In this document: positions 51,901-62,507 of the stretch, piece after piece
Layout of the letters: every line of letters starts with the position of its first letter
How positions within the stretch are numbered: the stretch's first letter is position 1
Assembly (NCBI GenBank): GCA_002105175.1
Contig: MCGE01000002.1
Coordinates: 1,674,001-1,738,000 of the forward strand
Direction: 5' to 3'
From: Absidia repens
Taxonomy: Eukaryota; Mucoromycota; Mucoromycetes; Mucorales; Cunninghamellaceae
DNA length: 64,000 nt
Translations under genes and position numbers: made by a program
The notes under the pieces: generated by a model
Database searches by the model: none
Told to the model about the DNA's origin: nothing
What the model saw: the letters and a program-made list of their open reading frames with translations, nothing else

Positions 51901-52928
51901 CATCGGAGTCCATTGGATGTCCACTACCATTTTCTTGATCTGTAACAAATTTATACACGCTTTCCAATAGTGCTGTACCATCAAATGATTGTCTGACCAA
52001 GGACCCGTTGGTTAGTTTAAACTATAGCATAGTTATAAGGAAAAAAAGTGAGCGGAGGCAAAGGGGAGGTTGACATATCTTACATTTTACCTGTATGAGA
52101 GCTGTTTTTTGGCGCGCATTGTGGTCATTATGAGATGTTGCTGTCGGAGCCACTGCACTGGAAGATGAAGAGGTGGTGGGTTGCCGATTTTGCGGTTGTT
52201 TTCGTTGCTGTTTATTCTGTCGATCCATTCTAATATCGTCTAACACGCGTTGTTTTGCCACCTGGTTCAGTTTCTTCTGTTTTTTAAGCTCTTGTTGAAT
52301 ATGTGAGAGTGCCGTTTGTTGGATATCTTCAGCTACTGTATATGATGAGGTGGAAGCTGTGGTTGCGGCCGATGGGTCTTGCTGATGTTTTGCATTAGCG
52401 CGGATAGGTTTCAGTTGTTTTGCATGACCACGATCTTCTTTGATATCATTGAGAACCCGCTGACGTGCTTGCTGATCCAAGCGTTTCTGCTTTTTGCTTT
52501 CTGATACCCTTTTGAGAACATCCATACGCTGACGTTCAAGCTCTTTCTGGTCTTGAAACGATATATCGGTGCTGCTGCTGATTTGCGTAGACGAGTTAGT
52601 TGGTACAGTTGGCATAGTGCATTGCGTCGTCGTCGGCGCCTAAGTGTAACATGAAAAATAAAGAACAAAGCAAAATCAGTCGTATACCCTAAATCGAATC
52701 ATAGTTAACTTACCATTGCGTCTTGGAATTGTGTGGTCAGCATCCTAGACATACATCAATAACAACGGTTAAAATAGCTGAATGACGTCGATAGCAGCCG
52801 TAACATCATAGTTTTGCTTACCAATTTGAAGCTTCTTGCAAGTCGTCATAAAGACCAAGTGCTGTTAGACATTTTTCATAATCAAATCCCAGGTTTAAAA
52901 GGTAGGCCAGTTTAGCATCAAAAGACAT
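48912..52928 (-). CDS. UBA-like / UBX / leucine-rich-repeat protein (probable Cdc48/p97 cofactor)
   Basis: Eighteen exons (52928-52822, 52744-52714, 52639-52091, 52021-51881, 51794-51737, 51670-51338, 51269-51093, 50993-50846, 50778-50636, 50564-50493, 50426-50265, 50184-49951, 49883-49809, 49733-49590, 49517-49446, 49380-49216, 49131-49060, 48985-48912) sum to 918 residues in one frame. The N-terminal ~40 residues resemble a UBA domain (LLNLGFDYEKCLTALGL). Two basic/Gln coiled-coil segments follow. A UBX domain covers about 226-308, with the Cdc48-contacting loop AFPRRTF at 277. An acidic stretch (about 320-345) leads to a C-terminal array of Amn1/FBXL-type leucine-rich repeats (about 470-910; LKYLEYLDVSDCKITDKGL, LQYLSLSGTKVTDEGV). 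Several LRR exons are 72-75 nt, one repeat each, with phase-1 introns. UBX proteins recruit substrates to the Cdc48 ATPase; here the LRRs would be the substrate reader (inference). Confidence 0.85.
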
Positions 52929-53159
52929 AAGACAATTGTTGACTAAAAAGAAGAGCGAAGCGTGTGAAAGAGATAGGGAAAAAGGCGCCTCGCATTGATT
53001 TTTCATTTTCATCATTTGAAACGCCGCATTTTTCTGTATAGCGCATTTTTTATTCAACACATTAGATAAACAAATTGCTCGAAGAACACATGCGAACAAA
53101 AAAAAAACAGAAAGTGAGAAGATTCATATCCCGCTGGTCGATTTACCGAATTTGACAGG

Positions 53160-54698
53160 TACAGTTTTGACTTGTCGCCAAATCAGTTGTCGGGGTATCG
53201 TATCGCCTACCACCTACCACCTACTACATACTACATACTACATACTACATACTACATACTACATACTACATACTACATACTACATACTACATACTACATA
53301 CTACATACTACATACTACATACTACATACTACCTAATGAAAAAAAAGACAATGTAAAAGACAAAGATACAAAAAAGTTTATTGGGTATAAACATAAAAAT
53401 ATCAAACCAAATCATATCGTTTAAAAAAAAGATAAACTAAACTACACTAAATAGGGATTCCATTGAGACAATTATCAAAGCGGGAGATGGAATGGCGAAT
53501 ATATCCATGAAAGTCCTTGTGAATCACCATATTGCATGCCCCCAACATTCTTGTAGATAACGTGTCAGAGTCCAGCAATGCTTCTTTCTTGATCTAATAT
53601 TTCACCTTGGACCAAAATCGTTCGATGGATTCAGTTCTGGAGAGTAGGGGTGAGACAAGCGAAGTAGTCAGTGTCCATGGTCAGCAAGTGGTTGTTCTAT
53701 GTTTTTCGATTGCTATATTGTCCATAACTAGATAGCAGTAATTTGAATTCAGAGTATGTGTTGTTCCAGTAAGCCATTCTTCCTCTGCATTTGCATTTTG
53801 GTACGTCCTACGAGAAAGAAAGAGGAAGAGAAAAACGAAAATGAATACAAACTATCGTCTTACTTTTGTTTGGAGAGCTAGTTTTGACTTACATTCACCA
53901 AAAAAAGTCGATAGGCGAGAACGAGAGAACGATGTTTTCGAAGCGACAGTTCATCGTTACCCAAGGATCATAAGCGTCGAGCAGTATGTACAACCCAGGT
54001 ACCCGTGTCGATCACCGTTGCTCTTTATGTCACTAGGATGCTGCTGTTCTTCCTGCTCTTGCTGTATTCGCTTAAGTAAAGGAAAAAGTCAGCATCTACA
54101 TTCATCTTCGCACCTTCAAGTAGGCCTTCCTTTTTCTTACCATAAGGTCGTCGTCACTTGGAATAGCGTTCATGTTCTCATCAATACTGGCCTACCTACC
54201 TGAAAAAGAAAAGAACAAGTGCAGTATCATCATAACATTACCAGTACATACTTTTTTGTTTGTTGTTTTTTTACCTTTCAACTTCAAGTATATCACACGG
54301 GAAGATATGGCAATATCAGTCACTTGACTACCAATACAAGGCAACGACAAGCTGTTGAAATCTTGCCACCACACAGGATATGATATTTCGTCGACTCCCC
54401 GGATAGGAATCCTAGTTCAAGACAACTGAGCAGACAGTCTAAGTCATGCCTTAACAAATGATCCGACAGCACACTATAGACGTTTGTCGTCCTTCAACCT
54501 AGTTCTGATTTCCCAAAAGATGCGTTCCATGGATAGTTATTTTTTTTTGTGAAAAAACGGAAGGCGGCAAGTCAAAACCAAAAGCGCGACAGTTGATCAA
54601 AAAAATCCCGACATCTGGTTTTTGGAAATCCGACATCTGGTTTTTTCAGGTGCGACACCGATTTCAAAATGTGCGACAAGTAATTCCGGAACACTGTA
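53160..54698 (-). mobile_element. Decayed Tc1/mariner-type DNA transposon
   Basis: The element runs from CAGTTTTGACTTGTCGCC (starting 53162) to a right end whose reverse complement is CAGTGTTCCGG, ACTTGTCGC, GAAATCGGTGTCGC (ending 54696). A TA flanks each side (53160-53161 and 54697-54698), the target duplication expected of Tc1/mariner. On the minus strand the C-terminal half of a DDE transposase is readable: LVMDNIAIEKH near 53720 (second-Asp motif), then HPYSPELNP, a one-base frameshift, IERFWSKVKY, a TAG stop and IKKEALLDSDTLSTRM, and so on to a stop at about 53450. The YSPELNPIE-W motif is diagnostic for the DDE_3 Tc1/mariner family. The N-terminal half (54.0-54.5 kb) is too eroded to read. 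With a frameshift and at least one stop it is inactive. Confidence 0.82.
53221..53331. repeat. 7-bp tandem repeat (CTACATA)n, about 16 copies
   Basis: Near-perfect heptamer array inside the Tc1/mariner relic, 40 bp from its left end; flanked by CTACCAC variants. Confidence 0.95.
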
Positions 54699-54973
54699 CA
54701 GTACAGTACAGTACAGCAAGTCGGTCCAAATATGTCAAGTAATGAACATTTCATAAAAAAAAAAATAAAGATAAGAAAAAGGAGTTCTTTATTATAAAAA
54801 AAGTAGGGGGTTGAAAGGGAGAAAACAATCAATTGAGAGCAGAATCATACTATAGGATAATTAAAGACATGAGAGGAAAAAAAGGGTGACTATTAAAAAC
54901 TAATGAGCAATATATGTAAAAAGTAGTAAAAGGGGACAAGGGAGAAAAAAAAAAGGGGGGGGGGGAATAAAAT

Positions 54974-56219
54974 CTATTTACTTGAGGTGAGGGGCGTTCC
55001 ATAATTAAGCACTGTGCCAAATACGGCATCCCATAATTTGGAGGTGATCCCATAACCATCTTCGTAATTCTTGTAGTGATGAGCCATATGATATTTCTTC
55101 ATTTCCTTAAAGTGATATTTGAAGACCTTGGCGTGATGCAAATAATAATGTGTACAATCATACATAACATAACCAACCACACCACCAGCAATCACTGCAT
55201 AGGCCATCACAGGAGGGAATAAAAAGTGACCAAGATTAATCAATGGATAAGCGAGGGCGATACCCAAAGTGGGTGGCATCACAAGTCGAAGCCTAAAAAA
55301 AAAAAAATGTCAATACCCCTACTTCAAGTAACATGGAAGCATTTCCCCTGTTTTATATGGCTTACTTGTCCATTGGCAAATAATGATGGAATCCATGAAG
55401 AGTAAAATGCAATAAGAAGGCGATTTGATGATCAGGTAAATGGTCGTCGACGTGGAATAAGAAGCGATGTAAGAGGTATTCCAGTAAAGTCCAAATCAAC
55501 AGACCCAAGCCAAAGGAAAACCCGGACAAGACATTGGCGCCGCCACTGAGTGCCAAGGATTTTGAAAATTGATAGGCAGCAAAAGGAAGCCAAAGCAAAG
55601 GTACGACATACCAGACAGTTTTCGATAAAGGTTCCAAAAGAGGATGACCAAAAAAGATGGCAGGTGTTGGCAAATACCGAGGTTTATGGACTTGTTCCAG
55701 ATAAAATTCTTTGGTGAAGGAAGTGGTGAAAAATTGAGGAATCAGAGCTTTGCGAAGATCCAAAAATTGACTTGTTTTCATATCGGTTGCTGCGTCCGTC
55801 TCCTTGGGGGCAAAATTCGCCATACCATACGTCTTGCTTTCCTCTTCTTGTTCTAATAATTGCATTCTTTGTCGATGAAGTGCTTGCTTTTTGTCCTCGG
55901 TTGCTGATGATAGCACGGTAGAAGAAGTCGTCGTTGTGGTGGTCGTCGTCGTCGTCGCCGTTATGGTGTCATCAAAAGTGCCAATACAATAGTCATCCAG
56001 AATTTCATAGGCAGATTCGGAATGCTCATGTTCTAAAACGTCCTTCATTACCGCCGTAACATCCTTTCCAGCATAGTCCAAAATAAGGTCATCTCCACCT
56101 GGATGATCCATGATGAACTCAGTAACGTCGTACACCTTTCTGTTGTATATGATCCAGCAAGAGTCCGCAGTGGTATGAGAAGCAACTTGACTTGAGGTAT
56201 ACACTTTTGCCATCTTCAA
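54974..56219 (-). CDS. SCS7: Sphingolipid (fatty acid) alpha-hydroxylase, Scs7/FA2H type
   Basis: Exons 56219-55366 and 55292-54974 encode 390 residues (384 for yeast Scs7). The ER enzyme 2-hydroxylates the very-long-chain fatty acid of ceramide. An N-terminal cytochrome b5 domain (about 8-80) has the haem motif FIMDHPGGDD and a second haem His near EHEHSES. A Thr-rich linker with a poly-Thr run follows. The di-iron membrane hydroxylase domain has histidine clusters HRFLFH, HFTLHGFHH, HYYLHH and HMAHHY and four likely membrane segments between about 210 and 330. All clusters are complete. Either M1 or M3 could be the true start; the difference is two residues. Divergent from the SH3 membrane protein gene. 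Confidence 0.96.
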
Positions 56220-56862
56220 GTGATATTAGAGTAAAGAGAGTGGAAAAGTGAAGGAAAAAGAAAAAGAAAAGAAAAAGAAAAAGTATAAAATAGGAGAAGA
56301 TATAAAAAAATTTTCCAAGGGCAAAAAAAAAAAGATCCACCAAGGTAGGCACAAGTTTCATATTCCGATCAGCGTGTGGGCCTTATTTTATCCTTGGTTG
56401 CGCTGTCTTGTCCTATGTAGTGCTGTGTCTGAGAGGGCAGGAGACCACTCAGCTGCCTCTGACCACAGCATTATTTGGCATTAAAGTCAAAATAAGGAGG
56501 TGAAACCTATTTTTGATAGAATCTTCAAGCACTTGGCCGAAAGCAGGGCAAAATCAAATCAGCAGGTAAAAAAGAACAGACCTTTTTGGGATTTTTTTTA
56601 AAAAAAAAAAAAAGGCTTTTTTCTCTTTGTTTATTGGCTTTCTCTCTCTCTTTCTCTCTTTCTCTCTTTCTCTCTTTCTCTCTTTCTCATTCTCTTCCTT
56701 TTGCTTTTCTTTATTTTCTTTTTCTGTGACAAAAGCACTGTGAAAGTCATGTCATTAGATTGTCACTCACTGTAGTTTACGTATCTTTCTGTCATTCCAG
56801 CTCTGTACCAACTCTCTCAATTAAACTCAACTCTCTTCAGCCTCCCCTTTCCCTTCGCAAGA
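56220..56862. promoter_or_regulatory. Shared divergent promoter of the SCS7-type and SH3 membrane protein genes
   Basis: 643 bp between start codons. Contains an A-rich SCS7 leader, a (CT)n/(TTTCTC)n microsatellite at about 56640-56695 and CT-rich leader up to the SH3 gene start. No open frame. Confidence 0.45.
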
Positions 56863-58742
56863 ATGTATCATTTTCGATGCCTTTGTCTTCTATTGCTATT
56901 TATGTGGATTGGATATATTGACGCTCTCGAACCTTCCTGTCTTCGCTTATCTGGGTCACAAGAATGCCAAGCTTTTCATGATTATGCTGTCGATGTCTCA
57001 AATGCGGCGCCATGGATACAAAATAGTACTAGTGTAGACGACGTGGACGAGCATCTCCGAAGCTACGTGGAACAACGACAGTGGTGGCAACAAGGCAATA
57101 ATAGCAACATCCCGAGCAACAGCGATAGCAGAAACCCTTTGTGTGGCTCAAGTAGCGAAATATTTACTCCAAGGTACAGTAAAACTGTGCTCTGTGCTCA
57201 GATTGTTCGGACTTCCCCCGGTTGCAACACATTCAACTCCACTTCTCTCCCCCCATCTCTGTGTAATGCTACTTGTGCAGGATTTGTCAACTCTATTACT
57301 TCTTGTTACTTAGCCAATGCTACTATCATTGATCAGCAATGTCCCTCTGGCTCCGATGATATAACTTGCATCAACGGATATGACAATGAAGAACTCTGCG
57401 GTAAGTCAAAATATTATCATGACACTTTTGAGTACCTTGATTATAAACTAACCAAAATATATTGCATTACTTTACTAGGTTGGATAGATGATGGTGATGG
57501 GTGCACATATTGTCAGACCAAGCCCAATGATCCGTGCTGTACTACATTGCATGAATATGGTAACTGCTCATCCTTCAATACTCGACAACTTGTTGGCGTT
57601 GTCCTTGGATCGGTGTTTGGATCTTTGCTTCTTTTTGGCTGTATTTGGTACTATTGTTGGCGGGCCCACCGGTACAAACATTACATACCTCCTTGGCCAT
57701 TCTCAAAATCGCCCTTTTCAACTACGAAATTCAGATTCCTGACAAGTCATCAATATCCCAACAGCAGCAATTTAACTCGGTATTCTCCCTACAATGACAA
57801 CACCATCGACAGCAGCAACAGCAGAAACAATCTCATCCCTCGGCAGATTCCGACAAATAACGACAAATCGGAAACAGATAGAATGGTTGGAAATGATGCA
57901 ACAGTCAACATGAACGATATGGATCATATGAATAACACGATTAGTATTCACAAACCTGCCGGAACCATCACCACTACCAATTATGATGACGAATCCTCGA
58001 TAGAATTATCTTATACATTGGCCAAACAGCACGCAACAGGTTATTGTTTTTATCAAGCTATTTATGTCAATGTACCCAGCCGACCTGACGATATTATGCT
58101 CGAAAGAGGTGACATTGTGTATCTCCACTGCTATACGAATGAAGATTGGGGGATAGGTTACAATATATCGACTGGACAGCAAGGCAGCTTTCCCATGATA
58201 TGCATTTGCAGTATATCATTGAATCAAGTCTGGGAATGGGTCTCCGCACATTCTACGCTTAAACAACGTATTCTTTTGAAGCACCGTGTCTCTTACTTTA
58301 TCTCCTCAGCACAGCATGAAAATGAAGACAACGAAAATGAAGATGCCGAAGCGGATGACGAATACGATATGGCTGCTGATGAGACAACAACAAAAAAGGC
58401 GGTCGTTAAGATGAAAACAAAACGAGCAGCCACAACAACAACAGCAACAACAACGATGATGAAGATGACACTTTCCCCTTCATCAGATGATGAAGATTCT
58501 CCCCTTACACCACCACCGACACTCTTACATCGCGCTTTTGGCAAGAAAAATAAAGGACTGGGTCGCTCGAAACGATGGACTAGTGGATCATCTTATCAGC
58601 AACAGAAACCCTATTATCAACCACTGGATTTGACCCTTACCCTAGGATATCCCCCCTTTAGATTAAAATTTACCCTCTTTTTATTATTATTATTCCCACC
58701 TCCCTCCCTCATTTGTTTATCTCACTCCTTCCTTCTTGTACT

Positions 58743-58785
<43 letters not shown>

Positions 58786-58791
58786 TATTAG
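56863..58791 (+). CDS. Type I membrane protein with cytoplasmic SH3 domain
   Basis: Exons 56863-57400 and 57479-58791 give 616 residues. The 78-nt intron has no stop and is a multiple of three, so it could be retained, but its GTAAGT donor and CTAG acceptor are standard. Signal peptide MYHFRCLCLLLLFMWIGYIDA; Cys-rich, N-glycosylation-rich outer domain (about 22-215); membrane helix (LVGVVLGSVFGSLLLFGCIWYYC, about 216-238). A disordered Asn/Ser linker precedes the SH3 domain at about 366-420 (YQAIYVNVPSRPDDIMLERGDIVYL ... DWGIGYN ... GSFPMICI). An acidic then Thr-rich tail follows. Similar outer-domain-TM-SH3 proteins occur widely in Mucoromycota and may sense the cell surface; the role is inference. 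The last ~55 residues are hydrophobic and end in a (TA)n run translated as Ile-Tyr repeats: probably a lost stop codon. Confidence 0.72.
58745..58785. repeat. (TA)n microsatellite
   Basis: About 18 TA units at the 3' end of the SH3 protein frame; the frame reads through it. Confidence 0.9.
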
Positions 58792-59232
58792 TTTAGTATA
58801 TAGTTTATCATGTCTTTTTATATCAATTTATCATGTGTATTCCCTAAAATAAAATTTATTTTGAATTATCTTGCTTTGACTTATTTGATGTGTTTGCATA
58901 TGGGAAAAAAAAATAGGAGACAGGGGGTTGTAGTGATTAGCATGGAAATAATCATTTACAACGACTAAAAAAAGGAACCAGGGAGAAAACCTAGTGTCCA
59001 TAAAGTCTATTTTAGTATAGTCATTTCCCCCTTCCCCTTCTTCTTTGATTATCATTAGAGTCGTTTATTCACTCTCCCTTTTTGATCACTTCATCCGTGA
59101 TCCAAAATGTTTTTTCTCCTTACTAGATATCTAGAAAAAAAAAAAAGTGAACAGTATGCGTATACACGTCTCTCTTTTCTTTTCCTTCTTCTTTTTCTTT
59201 CTTATTTACTTTTTAATCTCGGTACTCACATT
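58792..59232. other. Intergenic: SH3 gene 3' flank and Bni4-like promoter
   Basis: AATAAAATTTATT poly(A)-signal-like words at about 58850 and a T/C-rich leader before 59233. No gene. Confidence 0.5.
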
Positions 59233-60414
59233 ATGTCCTCAAATACTTTAACCAGATCAATTTCTTCCTCTCTTCCTACTTATGAATCAAACCAACAACA
59301 TTGTCAGAAAAATACAAGGACAAGGTCATCGTCGAGTGCATCTGATGATCCTACCAGAAGAAGAATGACCTATTTAACCACTCGATTAAAAAATGCATTC
59401 AAAATTTCACATCAACCAACCCCAACCACATCCTCATCTTCCCCATCGCCTTCCTCTATATCACCACATTCTACTGACTCCATTTTCCCTTCAAGTGCCC
59501 CAATGCAAGTAAGATCATTCTCTTTACCATCACATCAGTATCAACAACAAAGCTATTATTTTTCATCTGATCCGCTATCATCAACGAATATTCCAAAAAG
59601 CCGTCCGCTATCATGTGTAATTGAACGCCCCACTGATGTTAGCTGGATGCAAGAAGATAACGCTGCCGATCAACAAGAAACCGCTCCCAACCATCATGTT
59701 ACTGCAATGGAATTGGATTCGTCGGAGATTGAACATGGGCATACGGTACCTGGATTAATTATAGACTCAGCGTGCTCGTCCACCGTATCGGAAGTAGACT
59801 CTTTCATGGCTGTCGACAAAGAAGAAGATGATAAAAAGGGGGATGAGGATGAAGAAGAGGACATATTTGTATATGAACAGCAAACAGAATGGGTGAACAC
59901 AGCGAAACATTGGTATTCAGATTATGTTTTCCCCTTCAATGCAAAGTCTGTCCCGGTGGTAACAACGACTAATACCACATCACAGGACTCTGTTCCCTCT
60001 CCCAAACAACCCCAGGAGGGTATATTGAAACCTCCCAGTACGGTATTAGGAAAACGGCCCATGTCAACAAGCACGCATCCCACATCCCCTAGCCAACAAC
60101 ATGACTCTACATCATCATCTTCTTCAACCTTGTCCAGCTTACCTTCAGTCTTAAACGGCAATGGTAATGGTGGTGGTAGTGGCCCATTTCACAAAAAAAA
60201 GAAGCGCACACCAGTGATTCGATTTGACAAAATGGTTCAAGTACATGCCACCTACTCACAACAAGATTATAATCGCCAATCCGACCCTGAGGCCATTTGC
60301 ACTCGTCTTAATGCGACACTAGCCCATCAAATCAAGCAGGAATTGAACTTGTATAAAACCACTGAAATGTCTATCCATGAACAAAGTAAAGTTTATACTC
60401 AGCTCTTTTGCTGA
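59233..60414 (+). CDS. Bni4/Afr1-like protein, putative protein phosphatase 1 (Glc7) targeting subunit
   Basis: Single exon; the ATG at 59233 (MSSNTLTRSISSS) follows a pyrimidine-rich leader and gives 393 residues. The frame is open further upstream but that part is low complexity. Most of the protein is Ser/Thr/Pro-rich and disordered, with an acidic patch (DKEEDDKKGDEDEEEDIF, about 195-215) and a basic patch (KKKKR, about 320). The C-terminal ~70 residues, from VIRFDKMVQVHATYS, then RLNATLAHQIKQELNLYK and VYTQLF, match from memory the conserved C-terminal motif of fungal Bni4/Afr1-type proteins, which recruit Glc7 phosphatase to the bud neck or septum. V-I-R-F may be the phosphatase-docking motif, though the usual preceding basic residue is not adjacent. 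Role inferred from the motif only. Confidence 0.65.
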   Translation: MSSNTLTRSISSSLPTYESNQQHCQKNTRTRSSSSASDDPTRRRMTYLTTRLKNAFKISHQPTPTTSSSSPSPSSISPHSTDSIFPSSAPMQVRSFSLPSHQYQQQSYYFSSDPLSSTNIPKSRPLSCVIERPTDVSWMQEDNAADQQETAPNHHVTAMELDSSEIEHGHTVPGLIIDSACSSTVSEVDSFMAVDKEEDDKKGDEDEEEDIFVYEQQTEWVNTAKHWYSDYVFPFNAKSVPVVTTTNTTSQDSVPSPKQPQEGILKPPSTVLGKRPMSTSTHPTSPSQQHDSTSSSSSTLSSLPSVLNGNGNGGGSGPFHKKKKRTPVIRFDKMVQVHATYSQQDYNRQSDPEAICTRLNATLAHQIKQELNLYKTTEMSIHEQSKVYTQLFC

Positions 60415-60639
60415 ATTGTTTTTTATTTTCTGCGAGTAATACAAGTCATAGTGTATAAAGCTAATAGTAATACCATCGATAATAATAATGATAATAATAA
60501 TAATGATAATAAATAAATAAATAATAAGTAATGAGTAATAATGGTAATGATAATTGTAGCATTTTTTTTTATTTTTGATCCATTCATTTTTCTGAAGAGA
60601 AAGTGCCCCGATCCCGGTCACCACCAGTCGATGGAAGGA
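60415..60639. other. 3' flank of the Bni4-like gene
   Basis: (AAT/GAT)n microsatellite at about 60477-60545, then the start of repeat copy D. Confidence 0.6.
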
Positions 60640-61430
60640 TTTTTAAATCCCACACACGTGAATATTTATTTACCCCTCCCCCATTTTTATTTTTTCGCTC
60701 TCTTTCTTCCTCTTTCTTGCATTCTTTTTTTTTTCACCATTCAACTTTTTTGAGTTTATGTTGGACTTAGGTTAGTGTCAGGAATAGTTTAGAAGGGTTT
60801 TCAGCTCAGGGATTACAAGATACATGGAGAACCCCTTTCATTTTGGATCTAGGATCTGAGGACACCGTTAGTTGGCCTCATTAGTTTAGTTTAGTATTAG
60901 TTTGGCTAGTTTGTATCTACATCTGAATAAAAATATGTCTCTTTTTTTACTTGCTTCAATGTTAAATGCTCCATTTAGTCTCTCTCGCATGTCTTGTTCA
61001 GGAGGCCCCTTTTACATGATAAAATAAAAGATCTCCATGTCTTGTATAATAGATCCTTTTTTTTCCCATGACTTCTTTTTCTCTCTCTCTCTCACACATG
61101 CCGTGTACAATAGATCCTTTTTTATCTTCATCCTTAAGTTTAGTGTTGAGAATTCTTTAGTCTCCATGCTAATCACCCTCATGCCTTGTGCTGTGACGTA
61201 CATGGCATAGATCCTCCGTAAGTATTCCTCCCTTTAGTTTAATGCTGACCATCAAGTACGTGCCAATAAAATATATCTTTTCGCTAATCATATATACATC
61301 TGACCCACTAGACAATGAGCAATGTCGTTATTGTGGGCTATTTGAAAGTATCTTATCAAACACTTGCATTCTAGCTCACCCGATATATTTACTTTTTCCT
61401 CGGAAAGTTAGCGACTAATCGCCAACCACA
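60640..61430 (+). repeat. Dispersed hairpin-repeat family, copy D
   Basis: CACGTG at 60655-60660, CT-rich tract, TTCACCATTCAACTT, core TTAGTGTCAGGAATAG near 60772, hairpin at 60792-60839 (GAAGGGTTTTC / GAGAACCCCTTTC), and ATCTACATCTGAATAAA with AATAAA at 60926. The tail has TTGTATAATAGATCC and TGTACAATAGATCC words and the TGACCCACTAGACAATGAGC block near 61310. Ends approximate. Confidence 0.75.
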
Positions 61431-62507
61431 GGTCATTACAACCAAGCGTTGTTTCGATCTAGGTGGCACCACCAGCGTATTTTTACGTATAAGATATAAT
61501 CATCCCCATTATCGCGGACTACGGGATTGTAGATATATAATTATTGATCGTACCCAATAAAAGCTTTTTGAAAATATTTTTGTTTCCTACTTGGTACCAT
61601 TTAATCAAAAGGGATAGTAAAGAGTGGGAAGTATGGGCTGGTTTTGACATGCAGTGCTAGATACTGATTATGGCGTAGAAAGGCGGGAATTAGACGTTTG
61701 GATGGAGTCCGTATTATCTAAGCTGGTAATCATAAAGGTATTGAATATTGGGTGCTGGATTTCTTCTCCGTAGACAATTTGCACTATAATACCAGTCATA
61801 CGATACGCATACACTGGACCATATCCGATATTAAAGGACATTGAATGTTGGATGCTCCGTTCGAGCGGTAGAGCCAAAAAAAAAAAAAAAAAAAAAACAG
61901 ATTCGTTTTTGGTGGGAAATTGAATGCTGGCCTAATAGGCACACGCTATTTTATTCTAAAAAGGTAGTTCCCACAATATCTGGGACACTTCAGTAGATTA
62001 TATATGGTACGTAGTTAATTTGGGATGCTCTCCTAAGAAAACAGGCGAGTTTTACTAAACCAATGAACATCAAGACTCTCAAAAGTAACCCGATCATTGG
62101 ACATCTGTTTTTGTTTTTGTTTTTTCGCCATGTACGCAGTACCGTACATTACCAGTCAAGGAAAATGATTGCCCAGATTGAGTTGAAATTTTCCATGCTC
62201 GTGATGAAATTAAGTCAATTATTATTTAAATAAAAAACAAACTGACATAAAATGGCCAGTTTTAAGTATAAAATCGACTACCAACCCAGTCACCTATCAT
62301 CATTCAACGGAAACAATACCAGTGTGAAACGAAATTGCACCGTTGTTGTAGGTAATATATTATTTCTTATATGTGTATACATTCTATATATATATATATA
62401 TGCAGTGATGTTCTGGAACCTTTAGTTCTCTTTCATCTAAACGAAAAAGGCCATCGAAATATCAGGGAAATGGTCAGAACTGCAGTTCAACAAGAAGACC
62501 TCACAAA
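61431..62507. other. Spacer between repeat copies D and E
   Basis: AT-rich; poly(A) of about 21 near 61876-61896. A minus-strand open frame at 61668-61877 has no recognised family. An (AT)n run near 62385-62400. Nothing assignable. Confidence 0.4.

Noticed and set aside
53221..53331. CRISPR-like regular repeat array
   Set aside because: Plain 7-bp tandem repeat without spacers, in a eukaryotic genome and inside a transposon relic.
54192..54374. Minus-strand block VWWQDFNSLSLPCIGSQV with a GTAAAA donor, like a captured host exon
   Set aside because: Lies inside the transposon relic, has no partner exons, and no family is recognised; kept as unexplained element interior.
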